This document shows, in pieces, positions 23,017 through 31,090 of a stretch of 64,000 bases of DNA (its first letter is position 1; each line of letters opens with the position of its first letter). The stretch spans positions 181,294 to 245,293 of the forward strand of contig NZ_PNRE01000025.1 in the NCBI RefSeq assembly GCF_002879645.1, in the 5' to 3' direction. The notes beneath the pieces were generated by a model, which saw only the letters and a list, made by a program, of their open reading frames with translations, searched no databases and was not told where the DNA came from. Made by a program: the position numbers and the translations under genes. This DNA is from Halomonas heilongjiangensis (GTDB lineage Bacteria; Pseudomonadota; Gammaproteobacteria; Pseudomonadales; Halomonadaceae).

Positions 23017-23771
23017 TGTCGCGTCTCCTTGGACGGCAGTGAATCGAGGTGCAGGGAAGCGGCAGGCTCATCGCGGTCACGACTCAGGCGACGCCCGCCG
23101 ACCAGCATCACCGCGAGGGCCGCCAGGGCCAGCCCCCACCACTGAACGGCATAGCCGAGATGACGACTGGGGGGCATCACGCTGGGGGTCCACCAGGAGT
23201 CGAGATGGCCCGGGCCGGACGCGAGGTGCAGCCAGCCGTCATGGGCGAAGTCGAGCGACCAGGCGGCGAGATCGATCTGCTGCAACCGCTGCCCCTCGCG
23301 ATTGGGGCCGAACAGCGGGCCGCCGTCCCCCGCCGGCTGCCAGTCGCCCTCCAGCGTCACCGGCCCGGCAGGCGTCGTGACCGACGGCGTGTCGCGGGTC
23401 GTGCCGGTGACGAGGAAGCCGCGCTGGACCAGCCACAGGCGGCCGTCGTCGCCACGCAACGGGGTCAGCACGGCAACGCCGAGCCGGCCATCGAGGGTGC
23501 GGTTGTCGAGAAACAGCGTCTGCTCGGCCAGGTACTCGCCGGAAAGCGTCACCCGCGTACCTTCCGGCGGCCGGTCCCGGGGCGCCATCAGATGGGGGGC
23601 CGTCTCGAGCCGGCTCAGATAATCGCGCTTCTCGGCGGCACGCTCCCACTGCCAGGCCCCCAGCATCAGCCCGAGTACTACCAGCGGCGACCAGAAGGCC
23701 CACCAGAGACGTTGCCGCCGTCGCCCTGCACAGGCATGCTGGATGTCTTCGCGAGCCAAGGAGTGCCTCAT
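23013..23771 (-). CDS. SURF1-family cytochrome oxidase biogenesis protein
   Basis: SURF1 proteins help insert heme A into subunit I. The product (252 residues from the ATG at 23771) has two membrane helices, one near residues 23-41 and one near the C-terminus, around a periplasmic domain with the family features LGAWQWERAAEKRDYL, VTLSGEYL and LVQRGFL. The start codon lies on the CATG that also contains the start codon of the divergent DUF2909 gene, and AGGA lies 11 nt upstream. The upstream in-frame extension is rejected because it would run antisense over that gene. Confidence 0.9.
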   Translation of the reverse strand: MRHSLAREDIQHACAGRRRQRLWWAFWSPLVVLGLMLGAWQWERAAEKRDYLSRLETAPHLMAPRDRPPEGTRVTLSGEYLAEQTLFLDNRTLDGRLGVAVLTPLRGDDGRLWLVQRGFLVTGTTRDTPSVTTPAGPVTLEGDWQPAGDGGPLFGPNREGQRLQQIDLAAWSLDFAHDGWLHLASGPGHLDSWWTPSVMPPSRHLGYAVQWWGLALAALAVMLVGGRRLSRDRDEPAASLHLDSLPSKETRQ

Positions 23772-23964
23772 GTTGCTGAAAATCCTGATTGCCCTGGTGT
23801 TCCTGTCCATGGTGACCAGCCTGGCTGCCGGTGCCGGCTTTCTCCTGCGTGACGACAGCCAGTCGCGTCGGCTGCTGGTCTCGCTGAAGGTCCGGGTGGC
23901 ACTCGCGGCCACCCTGCTCGGCCTGCTCTTCTACGGTTTCTACGTCGACGGCCTTGCCGGCTGA
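23770..23964 (+). CDS. DUF2909 twin-helix small membrane protein
   Basis: The 64-residue product has two membrane helices (about residues 3-21 and 41-58) with a short basic loop (RDDSQSRR) between. AAGGAG sits 6-11 nt before the ATG at 23770. Proteins of this type (DUF2909, twin transmembrane) recur in cox clusters next to surf1, on the opposite strand as here. The function is unknown. The coxC repeat tract begins 17 nt after its stop. Confidence 0.85.
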   Translation: MLLKILIALVFLSMVTSLAAGAGFLLRDDSQSRRLLVSLKVRVALAATLLGLLFYGFYVDGLAG

Positions 23965-23980
23965 CCCCATGAGGCCGGTG

Positions 23981-24050
23981 TGGAAAACTCCGGCCTGGAA
24001 AACTCCGATCTGGAAAACCCCGATCTGGAAAACCCCGATCTAGAAAACAT
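23981..24050. repeat. 15-bp tandem repeat, about 4.6 copies, overlapping the coxC stop codon
   Basis: Copies at 23981, 23996, 24011 and 24026, with a partial fifth at 24041-24050, share TGGAAAACYCCGATC. On the minus strand the fifth copy carries the coxC stop (TAG, 24042-24040), while the other copies have CAG at that place. In the coxC frame each further copy would encode five residues (IGVFQ). Confidence 0.85.
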
Positions 24051-24900
24051 AGACGAACAGGAACAGGCCGATCCATACCACGTCGACGAAGTGCCAGTAC
24101 CAGCATGAGGCCTCGAACCCGAAGTGGTTGTCACCGGAAAAGTGACCTCGCTGGATACGCACGAACATCACCGCCAGGATGGTGGCCCCGATGATCACGT
24201 GCAGCCCGTGGAAGCCGGTGAGCAGGAAGAAGGTCGCCCCATAGATGCCGGCCTGCAGGGTGATGCCATAGTGGGTGTAGGCCTCGTAATACTCCACCCC
24301 CTGGATACCGATGAAGGTGATGGCCAGCAACAGGGTGGCGAACAGCCAGTTGCGCGTGGTATCGCGGTATCCCTCCTTCAATCCCTCATGGGCCACGGTC
24401 AAGGTGATGCTCGAGGCCACCAGGATCAGGGTATTGACCAATGGCAGTTGCCAGGGGCTGAAGGTCGCCGCGGGCCCCGCGATCGACGAATCCGGCGGAT
24501 TCATCAAGGGCCAGCTGGCGGTGAAGTCGGGCCACAACAGCGCCGCGACCCCCTTGGCGCCCTCGCCATCCAGCCAGGGGATGGCGAAGGTGCGGACGTA
24601 GAACAGCGCCCCGAAGAACGCGGCGAAGAACATCACCTCGGAGAAGATGAACCAGCCCATCCCCCAACGGAAGGAGCGATCCATCTGGGCATCGTAGAGC
24701 CCCCGGCGGGACTCCCTGACCACGTCACGGAACCACAGGGCCATGACCGCCAGCACCGCCGCCAGCCCCGTCGCCATCACCGGGGTCCCGCGCCCGTGCA
24801 CCAGCACCATGCCGGTACCGATCATCATCACGCCGAGCGCCAGGGACCCCAGTATCGGCCACTTGCTGGTTGCGGGAACATAATAGCTGCCACCACTCAT
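24040..24900 (-). CDS. coxC: cytochrome c oxidase subunit III
   Basis: Subunit III stabilises the proton-pumping core. The 286-residue protein has seven helices and family motifs such as RWGMGWFIFSEVMFFAAFFGALFY, HEGLKEG and the C-terminal WYWHFVDVVWIGLFLFVYVF. It starts on an ATG that overlaps the ctaG stop by 4 nt. The C-terminus ends inside a 15-bp tandem repeat (23981-24050); one substitution in the stop codon would lengthen the protein by several repeat units. Confidence 0.97.
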   Translation of the reverse strand: MSGGSYYVPATSKWPILGSLALGVMMIGTGMVLVHGRGTPVMATGLAAVLAVMALWFRDVVRESRRGLYDAQMDRSFRWGMGWFIFSEVMFFAAFFGALFYVRTFAIPWLDGEGAKGVAALLWPDFTASWPLMNPPDSSIAGPAATFSPWQLPLVNTLILVASSITLTVAHEGLKEGYRDTTRNWLFATLLLAITFIGIQGVEYYEAYTHYGITLQAGIYGATFFLLTGFHGLHVIIGATILAVMFVRIQRGHFSGDNHFGFEASCWYWHFVDVVWIGLFLFVYVF

Positions 24901-25496
24901 GCCTCATCTCCTTTGCCGGCAGTCACCTGTGCCCGCAGGGGAGCTCGAGCATCGGTGACCGGATACAGGGTATAGACCAGGGTTACGGTATTGACGTCGG
25001 GAGGCAGGTCGCGCGCCAGCTGGAAGACCAGCGGCAGCTCGAGACGCTCGCCGGCCTCCAGATACTGCTCGTCGAAGCAGAAGCAGCTGACCTTGCGCAG
25101 GTGCCGTGATGCCCGTGAGGGGGAGACGCTGGGCACCGCCCGCCCCCAATTGGCTTCTGCACTCTGGTTGCGGAAGGTGAAGTTGACCTCGCTGGTCTGG
25201 CCGGGATGGACACGCACCTGGCGGGTCTCCACCTCCATTCGCCATGGCAACCCGGAACTGCCACGGGTGATGAACTGGACGGTGACGTAGCGGGAGTCGT
25301 CCACCCCCTCGTGGACGACGGCCTGGGCGGTGTTGTCCACCTTGCCGTTGATGCCGGTGACACGACAGAAGACGTCATACAGTGGCACCAGCGCGAAGGC
25401 GAAGGCGAACATGCCGATCAGCGCCGCCACCGACCGCACCACCGTCCGCCTGACGCCGGGATTTCGGGAACGGGCGTCGTGATCCTCGTGGCTCAT
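24897..25496 (-). CDS. ctaG: cytochrome c oxidase assembly protein CtaG (Cox11)
   Basis: Cox11 delivers copper to the CuB site of subunit I. The 199-residue protein has one N-terminal helix (about 19-40), then a periplasmic immunoglobulin-like domain with the copper-binding CFCF motif (VSCFCFDEQYLEAGE) and a third conserved Cys (FCRVTGINGK). It lies between coxA and coxC, 12 nt after the coxA stop and overlapping coxC by 4 nt. Confidence 0.96.
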   Translation of the reverse strand: MSHEDHDARSRNPGVRRTVVRSVAALIGMFAFAFALVPLYDVFCRVTGINGKVDNTAQAVVHEGVDDSRYVTVQFITRGSSGLPWRMEVETRQVRVHPGQTSEVNFTFRNQSAEANWGRAVPSVSPSRASRHLRKVSCFCFDEQYLEAGERLELPLVFQLARDLPPDVNTVTLVYTLYPVTDARAPLRAQVTAGKGDEA

Positions 25497-25508
25497 GGCA
25501 TCCTCACC

Positions 25509-27146
25509 TCAGTGTACATGGGGACTGAAGGTGGGTGGCGTCTCGAAGGTGTGCAACGGGGCCGGGCTCGGCACGCTCCACTCCAGGTCCTCGGCTCCCT
25601 CCCAGGCCTTGGCCGGCGCCTTCTCGCCGCCGCGAACGCAGAGGATCACCACCGCCACGAACACCAGTTGCGACGCGCCGAACATGAAGGCCCCCAGGCT
25701 CGACACCAGGTTGAAGTCGGCAAACTGCAGGGCGTAATCGGGGATGCGACGCGGCATGCCGGCCAACCCCGAGAAGTGCATGGGGAAGAAGGTCAGGTTG
25801 ACCCCGATCACCGACAGCCAGAAGTGCCACTGGGACAGGCGTACGTTGGGATAGTGGCCGGTCCACTTGGGTAGCCAGTAGTAGACACCGGCCATGATGG
25901 CGAACACCGCCCCCGGCACCAGCACGTAGTGGAAGTGCGCCACCACGAAGTAGGTATCGTGATACTGGAAGTCGGCCGGCGCGATCGCCAGCATCAGCCC
26001 CGAGAAACCGCCGATAGTGAACAGCACCACGAAGGCCAGGGCGAACAGCATCGGCGGCTCGAAGGTGATCGAGCCACGGAACAGCGTGGTGATCCAGTTG
26101 AACACCTTCACCCCGGTGGGTACGGCGATCAACATGGTGGTGTACATGAAGAACAGCTCGGCCACCAGCGGCAAGCCGACCACGAACATGTGGTGAGCCC
26201 AGACCAGGAAAGACAGCAGGGCGATGGAAGCCGTGGCATAGACCATGGAGGCATAACCGAACAGCGGCTTGCGGGCGAAGGTGGGAATGATCGCCGAGAC
26301 GATGCCGAACGCCGGCAGGATCATGATGTACACCTCGGGATGCCCGAAGAACCAGAACAGATGCTGGAAGAGCACCGGGTCGCCGCCACCGGCCGCGTTG
26401 AAGAAGCTGGTGCCGAAGTTGATGTCCATCAGCATCATGGTGATGACACCGGCCAGCACCGGCATCACGGCGATCAACAGGAAGGCGGTGATCAGCCAGG
26501 TCCACACGAACAGCGGCATGTCCATCATCCGCATGCCCGGGGCACGCATGTTGAGGATGGTGGCCACGATGTTGATCGCCCCGAGAATCGAGCTGATACC
26601 GGCGATATGCAACGAGAGGATGAAGAAGGTGGTGGACGGCGGCGCGAAGGTGGTGGACAGCGGCGCGTAGAAGGTCCAGCCGAAGTTGGGCCCGCCGCCC
26701 GGCATCAACAGGGTGGAGAGCAGCAGCAGGAAGGCCACCGGCAACAACCAGAAGCTGAAGTTGTTGAGCCGTGGCAGGGCCATGTCCGGGGCACCGATCT
26801 GCAGCGGGATCATCCAGTTGGCCAGCCCGGTGAAGGCCGGCATCACCGCCGCGAAGACCATGATCAGGCCATGCATGGTGGTCATCTGGTTGAAGAACTC
26901 GGGGTTCACCAGTTGCAGGCCGGGCTGAAACAGCTCGGCGCGCACCACCAGGGCAAAGATGCCGCCGATGAAGAACATGATCAGCGAGAAGATCAGGTAG
27001 AGGCTGCCGATCTCCTTGTGGTTGGTGGTCAGCAGCCAGCGCAGCATGCCCCTGGGCGGTGCGTGATGGGCGGCGGCACCGCCGGCAGTAGCAGCGGAGC
27101 TGTGTTCAAGGGGTGGCTGCGGGGGTAACTTGGGCGCCATCGGCAC
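25509..27146 (-). CDS. coxA: cytochrome c oxidase subunit I
   Basis: This is the catalytic subunit with the heme a / heme a3-CuB centre. The 545-residue protein has the expected helices and motifs: [20 protein letters not shown] (CuB histidine, cross-linked Tyr and the D-channel Glu), WAHHMF (two CuB histidines), the K-channel region, and HFHYV (heme ligands). The Glu in HPEVY marks an A1-type proton-pumping oxidase. It follows coxB by 48 nt and has a short N-terminal Ala/Pro-rich extension. Confidence 0.98.
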   Translation of the reverse strand: MPMAPKLPPQPPLEHSSAATAGGAAAHHAPPRGMLRWLLTTNHKEIGSLYLIFSLIMFFIGGIFALVVRAELFQPGLQLVNPEFFNQMTTMHGLIMVFAAVMPAFTGLANWMIPLQIGAPDMALPRLNNFSFWLLPVAFLLLLSTLLMPGGGPNFGWTFYAPLSTTFAPPSTTFFILSLHIAGISSILGAINIVATILNMRAPGMRMMDMPLFVWTWLITAFLLIAVMPVLAGVITMMLMDINFGTSFFNAAGGGDPVLFQHLFWFFGHPEVYIMILPAFGIVSAIIPTFARKPLFGYASMVYATASIALLSFLVWAHHMFVVGLPLVAELFFMYTTMLIAVPTGVKVFNWITTLFRGSITFEPPMLFALAFVVLFTIGGFSGLMLAIAPADFQYHDTYFVVAHFHYVLVPGAVFAIMAGVYYWLPKWTGHYPNVRLSQWHFWLSVIGVNLTFFPMHFSGLAGMPRRIPDYALQFADFNLVSSLGAFMFGASQLVFVAVVILCVRGGEKAPAKAWEGAEDLEWSVPSPAPLHTFETPPTFSPHVH

Positions 27147-27194
27147 TCTCCTGAATGCGTTGTTCTTGTCCGGGACACGGAATCGCTCAGCCCG

Positions 27195-28313
27195 CTACTG
27201 CGCCAGCTGCTCGGCGATCTCCGAAGGCTGCACGGCATCGCCGGTGTCGTTGCCCCAGGCGTTGCGAGTGAAGGTCGCCACGGCAGCGATCTCGACCGGG
27301 TTCAGGGTGCTGCGGAAAGCCGGCATGGCTGTGCCCGAGACGCCGTTGACGATGGTCTGGACATGCCACTCGACGTCTTCGATCAAGCGCTCGTTGCCGG
27401 CCAGGCTCGGGAAGGCCGGGGGGGCACCCTGGCCCTCGGCCTGATGGCAGGAGGCGCAGATGCTGCCGTAGACGGCCTCGCCACGCTCCATCAGCTCGTC
27501 GAGCTCCCAGTCGCGATCGACGCCCAGCGCCTCCTCGGCGGCGGCCTCCTTGCGCTCGGCCAGCCACTCGTCGAACTCCTCGCCCTCCATGGCATGCACC
27601 ACGATCGGCATGAAGCCATGGTCCATGCCACACAGCTCGGCGCACTGGCCGCGATAGATACCCGGCTCGTCGATATTCACCCAGTTCTCGTTGATGAAGC
27701 CGGGGATGGTGTCCTGCTTGACCGCCAGGTCCGGCACCCACCAGGAGTGAATGACGTCGTCCGCCGTCATCAGGAAGCGCACCTTGCGGTTGGTCGGCAG
27801 CACCAGGGGCTCGTCGACTTCCAGCAGATAGTGCTCACCACGCGCTTCCTCGCCGCGAATCTGCGCCCGCGGCGTGCTCATGTTGGAGGTGAAGGCGACG
27901 TCTTCCCCGAGGTACTCGTAACGCCAGCGCCACTGCTGCCCGGTGATCATCACGTCGAGTTCGGCGTCGGAGGCGTCGTACATCTTCACCAGGGTGGCGG
28001 TAGCAGGTACCGCCATGCCCACCAGGATCAGCAGCGGGATCGCCGTCCACAGCACCTCGACGGTGGTGTTCTCGTGGAAATTGTCGGCCTTGGCCCCCCG
28101 CGAGCGACGGAAACGAAACAGGGAATAGAACATCACCCCGAAGACCACCACGCCGATGGCTACGCAGATCCAGAAGATCGTCATGTGCAGGGAATAGATC
28201 TCGCGACTCAGGTCCGTCACCCCGACCGGCATGTTCCAGCCGTTGGCCAGTGCAAGCGGGCTGAGCCCGGCCAGGGTCCAGCACCCCGCCACCCACACGA
28301 GCAACGTGCGCAT
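27195..28313 (-). CDS. coxB: cytochrome c oxidase subunit II with fused cytochrome c domain
   Basis: Subunit II receives electrons through its CuA centre. The 372-residue protein has a signal/first helix, a second helix (about 46-66) and a third (about 88-108), and a cupredoxin domain with CuA ligands H189, C224, C228, H232 and M235 (CAELCGMDHGFM). A C-terminal extension contains a class I cytochrome c domain with CASCH (286-290). The ATG at 28313 follows AAGGAGG. The fused heme makes this caa3-like. A good promoter precedes it at 28413-28441. Confidence 0.97.
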   Translation of the reverse strand: MRTLLVWVAGCWTLAGLSPLALANGWNMPVGVTDLSREIYSLHMTIFWICVAIGVVVFGVMFYSLFRFRRSRGAKADNFHENTTVEVLWTAIPLLILVGMAVPATATLVKMYDASDAELDVMITGQQWRWRYEYLGEDVAFTSNMSTPRAQIRGEEARGEHYLLEVDEPLVLPTNRKVRFLMTADDVIHSWWVPDLAVKQDTIPGFINENWVNIDEPGIYRGQCAELCGMDHGFMPIVVHAMEGEEFDEWLAERKEAAAEEALGVDRDWELDELMERGEAVYGSICASCHQAEGQGAPPAFPSLAGNERLIEDVEWHVQTIVNGVSGTAMPAFRSTLNPVEIAAVATFTRNAWGNDTGDAVQPSEIAEQLAQ

Positions 28314-28412
28314 CGGCGCCTCCTTGTCGTCGTTGTTGTCGTCAACCGCCACGGCTCCAGAGACATCGCCAGGATCGTCGGAGCCATCCTTCTGTTGTTG
28401 CCCTTTCTCTTA

Positions 28413-28441
28413 ATTAGATTTATCGAGATACAGGACGACAA
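28413..28441 (-). promoter_or_regulatory. sigma-70-type promoter for the coxB operon
   Basis: On the minus strand TTGTCG (-35) is followed by 17 nt and TCTAAT (-10) in an AT-rich patch, about 100 nt before the coxB start. Confidence 0.55.
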
Positions 28442-28525
28442 GAGAAGAGTTACAGGATTCGTCAGCCAACATCAATACCATAAATCGTCGCCCCCGATTT
28501 CAACGCTGCCGCCTCGGGCACGGAC

Positions 28526-28699
28526 TCAGCGAGCGGCCAGCGTGGCCACCAGGGCCACCAGCCCTATGAGGACCAGCGTCATGACGACCCCGACGGCGAT
28601 GAACACGACGGGGCGCCCCGTCTCGAAATCCGCCCGACGCTGACGCTCCTTCTGCACCCCAAAGAAGGCGGCCAGCACCGACTTGATCACGCTCCACAT
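28526..28699 (-). CDS. DUF2970-type small membrane protein
   Basis: This 57-residue gene has a strong AAGGAG 9 nt before the ATG at 28699. The product has an amphipathic basic N-terminus (MWSVIKSVLAAFFGVQKERQRR), a short loop and one membrane helix (about 31-53), matching DUF2970 proteins. These are common in pseudomonad cox clusters, usually between ctaG and coxC; here the gene lies upstream of coxB instead. The function is unknown; an assembly or stability role is inferred from context. Confidence 0.8.
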   Translation of the reverse strand: MWSVIKSVLAAFFGVQKERQRRADFETGRPVVFIAVGVVMTLVLIGLVALVATLAAR

Positions 28700-28896
28700 A
28701 ACCGTTCACTCCTTATCCCGGCCGCCTTTCTCATCCTTTGGTCGCAGGCAGGCTGCGACGCCTTGACCGGCATCAGTCGGGCACGCAACAACCTGGCAGG
28801 AAGCAGGCAGCGCTCCGACCGACACCTATACTTTACCTACGGATATTCCACCACACGACCGCCATCCGTCACTCAAGCAGGCAACAGGAGCCCGTC

Positions 28897-29256
28897 ATGA
28901 GCCAACGCAGACCTACCTCGTCCACCCCGGCAATGCCTACGACCGAACCGATGCTCGCATGGTGGCAACAGCAGTGGCTACAGAGTGCCAGCCCCTTGGC
29001 CCGCATGCAGCTGGCCTGGATGGAAAGCCTCGCCGAGGCCATGCAGTTCGAGGCCCAGTACCTCAAGGCCATGGCAGAGAGCGGCCAGCGCATGGCCGAG
29101 TGTTTCAAGGGCGAGGATGCCCCCAGCACGCCTGCCGAGATGCACGAGCGCTACCAGAAGCTGGTCAAGGATGTCACCGATGCCCATATGCAGCGGATGG
29201 AGAAGGCGACACAGCTCTCCCACGAGTTCCGCGAACGGATCTGGGAAGAGCTCTGA
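28897..29256 (+). CDS. small helical protein, phasin-like, function unknown
   Basis: The 119-residue product, from the ATG at 28897 with AGGAG upstream, is almost wholly alpha-helical, with many Met, Gln, Glu and Ala and no signal peptide or membrane helix. The pattern (QLAWMESLAEAMQFEAQYLKAMAESGQ) resembles phasins that coat polyhydroxyalkanoate granules, but the match is by composition only. It sits alone between the two oxidase clusters on the opposite strand. A hairpin follows it. Confidence 0.6.
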   Translation: MSQRRPTSSTPAMPTTEPMLAWWQQQWLQSASPLARMQLAWMESLAEAMQFEAQYLKAMAESGQRMAECFKGEDAPSTPAEMHERYQKLVKDVTDAHMQRMEKATQLSHEFRERIWEEL

Positions 29257-29264
29257 CCCGCCCC

Positions 29265-29286
29265 GCCTCCGCGTCCGCGCGGAGGC
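29265..29286. terminator. hairpin after the phasin-like gene
   Basis: GCCTCCGCG (29265-29273) pairs with CGCGGAGGC (29278-29286), starting 8 nt after the stop codon. There is no T-run. Confidence 0.45.
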
Positions 29287-29334
29287 GATGGGTATGGAGA
29301 AGCCCGACGAGTCTCGCCGCCGGAGCCGGCGACA

Positions 29335-29652
29335 TCAGTTGGCGAAGAAGGTCAGACGCGATACCAGCGTGTAGTTCGATTCCATCGCCATCAATCCCGC
29401 CAGGAACAGCAATACCCCCGGCGGCACGAGGATGGTATAGATGATCGCCAGGCGTTCCCAGGCCATGTGCATGAAGAAGGCAACGATCAGGCCGGCCTTG
29501 AGAAGCATGAACAACGTGATGAGGAACCACTTGAGGAACCCTTCCATACCCGACACGTCCACCAGGTAGGAGAAGACGCTGAGCACGAACAGCCACAACC
29601 AGACCCAGAGATAGATACGCAGGGGATGCTGTTGAGGAGTTGCCTTTGCCAT
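29335..29652 (-). CDS. cytochrome c oxidase subunit IV (second oxidase)
   Basis: The 105-residue membrane protein has three helices and the prokaryotic subunit IV features: a WVWLWLFVLSVFSY helix, a KAGLIVAFFMHM motif and a C-terminal helix. It is the last gene of the second oxidase operon, 15 nt after the subunit III gene. Confidence 0.85.
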   Translation of the reverse strand: MAKATPQQHPLRIYLWVWLWLFVLSVFSYLVDVSGMEGFLKWFLITLFMLLKAGLIVAFFMHMAWERLAIIYTILVPPGVLLFLAGLMAMESNYTLVSRLTFFAN

Positions 29653-29667
29653 GTCGACCTCCTGCGT

Positions 29668-30381
29668 CTACCACAGGTAGAAGAATGCGAAGATGAATAC
29701 CCAGACCAGATCCACGAAGTGCCAGTAGAGCCCCAGGGTCTCGACCATTTCATAGCGGCCCTTGCGGCCGGTCAGAAAGCCGGGGCGCTGGTCGTCCAGA
29801 GACCCGCGCAGCACCTTGGCCGTCATGATGATGAGGAAGATGACGCCGAAGGTCACATGGGTGCCGTGAAAGCCGGTGATCAGGAAGAAGACCGCACCGA
29901 ACTGGGCGGCCCCCCAGGGATTGCCCCAGGGACGCACCCCCTCTCCGATCAGCACGGTCCACTCGAACGCCTGCATGCCGACGAAGGTGGCTCCGAGCAG
30001 CGCAGTCAGCAGCAGCAGGACAGCGGTCTTGCGGCGGTCCTTCTCGTACCCGTACTTGACCGCCAGCGCCATGGTGCCGCTACTGCTGATCAGGATGAAG
30101 GTCATGATGGCGATCAGCAGCAGCGGGATCGACTGCCCGCCCACGGTCAGGGCGAACACCTCGCTGGCATCCGGCCAGGGCTCGACGGTAGACATCCGCA
30201 AGACCATGTAACCGACGAGGAAGCAGGCGAAGATGAACACATCGCTGAGGATGAAGATCCACATCATCGCCTTGCCCCATGGCACATCGAAGACCCGCCG
30301 ATCCGCCGACCAGTCCGTGACCAGGCCCTTCATGCCATGGGGTGATCCCGGGTCGCCGGGGCTTGGATTGACCATCGTCAT
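29668..30381 (-). CDS. heme-copper oxidase subunit III (second oxidase)
   Basis: This 237-residue subunit III protein has about six helices and family motifs MMWIFILSDVFIFACFLVGYM, GFHGTHVTFGV and the C-terminal GLYWHFVDLVWVFIFAFFYLW. It differs from the first cluster's CoxC, being shorter and without the first helix pair. It follows another subunit III-like gene by 22 nt, so this operon has two related subunit III genes. Confidence 0.9.
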   Translation of the reverse strand: MTMVNPSPGDPGSPHGMKGLVTDWSADRRVFDVPWGKAMMWIFILSDVFIFACFLVGYMVLRMSTVEPWPDASEVFALTVGGQSIPLLLIAIMTFILISSSGTMALAVKYGYEKDRRKTAVLLLLTALLGATFVGMQAFEWTVLIGEGVRPWGNPWGAAQFGAVFFLITGFHGTHVTFGVIFLIIMTAKVLRGSLDDQRPGFLTGRKGRYEMVETLGLYWHFVDLVWVFIFAFFYLW

Positions 30382-30403
30382 GCCCTCCTGTCAGCTTGCC
30401 GAC

Positions 30404-31090
30404 TCACGTCGACAGCACCAGCGCGAAGAGAATGGCCCAGACCAGCAGCAGGAAATGCCAGTACAGGGCGCAGAGTTCGACGCTCGCCCGCACCTCCACG
30501 GCTGACGCCCCCCGCTGGACCTTGCGCAGGGTGCGCCCCCAGGCCACCAGTCCTCCCAGGAGATGCAGGGCATGCAGGGCGGTCATGAGAAAGAAGAAGG
30601 CATTGGCCGGATTCCCTGCCAGGTAGTAACCGGCATCATGCAGTTGCCACCAGACCACGCCCTGCCCGAGAATGAAGGCGATGGTGAGGCCCCCGCCCAG
30701 CATCAGACACCGCCGCAGCACCTGGTCATTCCCCTTCTTGGCCGCCGCCCAGGCCCGCTGCAAGGCGACACTGCCCAGCACCAGGCTGGCGGTGTTGAGC
30801 CACAGCAGACCGGGAGTCGGCAACGGCCGCCAGTCAGGCCCCATCTCCATGCGCATCAGGTAAGCGCTGATGGTCAAGGCAAACACCGCGGTGACCACCG
30901 CCAGAAAGACCACCAGCCCCACCCGCGCCGCCGTGAAATAGAGAGGCAGGTGACTGGCACGGTTGGTGATCCCCTCTGCCGGGGTGGCTTCCGACTGTGC
31001 CTCCCAGGGACGCACATTGATCGAGTGACTGAACAGCCAGCCGCCGAAGACCAGCATCAAGACGGCCAGGAACACCAGCGAAATCGTCAT
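30404..31090 (-). CDS. subunit III-like membrane protein of the second oxidase
   Basis: A 228-residue protein with about six or seven helices and subunit III-type sequence (FFFLMTALHALHLLGGLVAWG, and a C-terminal ELCALYWHFLLLVWAILFALVL). The first helix and a long loop (about 25-45) differ from canonical CoxC. It overlaps the subunit I stop by 4 nt. It could be a diverged duplicate of subunit III with a structural role. Confidence 0.85.
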   Translation of the reverse strand: MTISLVFLAVLMLVFGGWLFSHSINVRPWEAQSEATPAEGITNRASHLPLYFTAARVGLVVFLAVVTAVFALTISAYLMRMEMGPDWRPLPTPGLLWLNTASLVLGSVALQRAWAAAKKGNDQVLRRCLMLGGGLTIAFILGQGVVWWQLHDAGYYLAGNPANAFFFLMTALHALHLLGGLVAWGRTLRKVQRGASAVEVRASVELCALYWHFLLLVWAILFALVLST

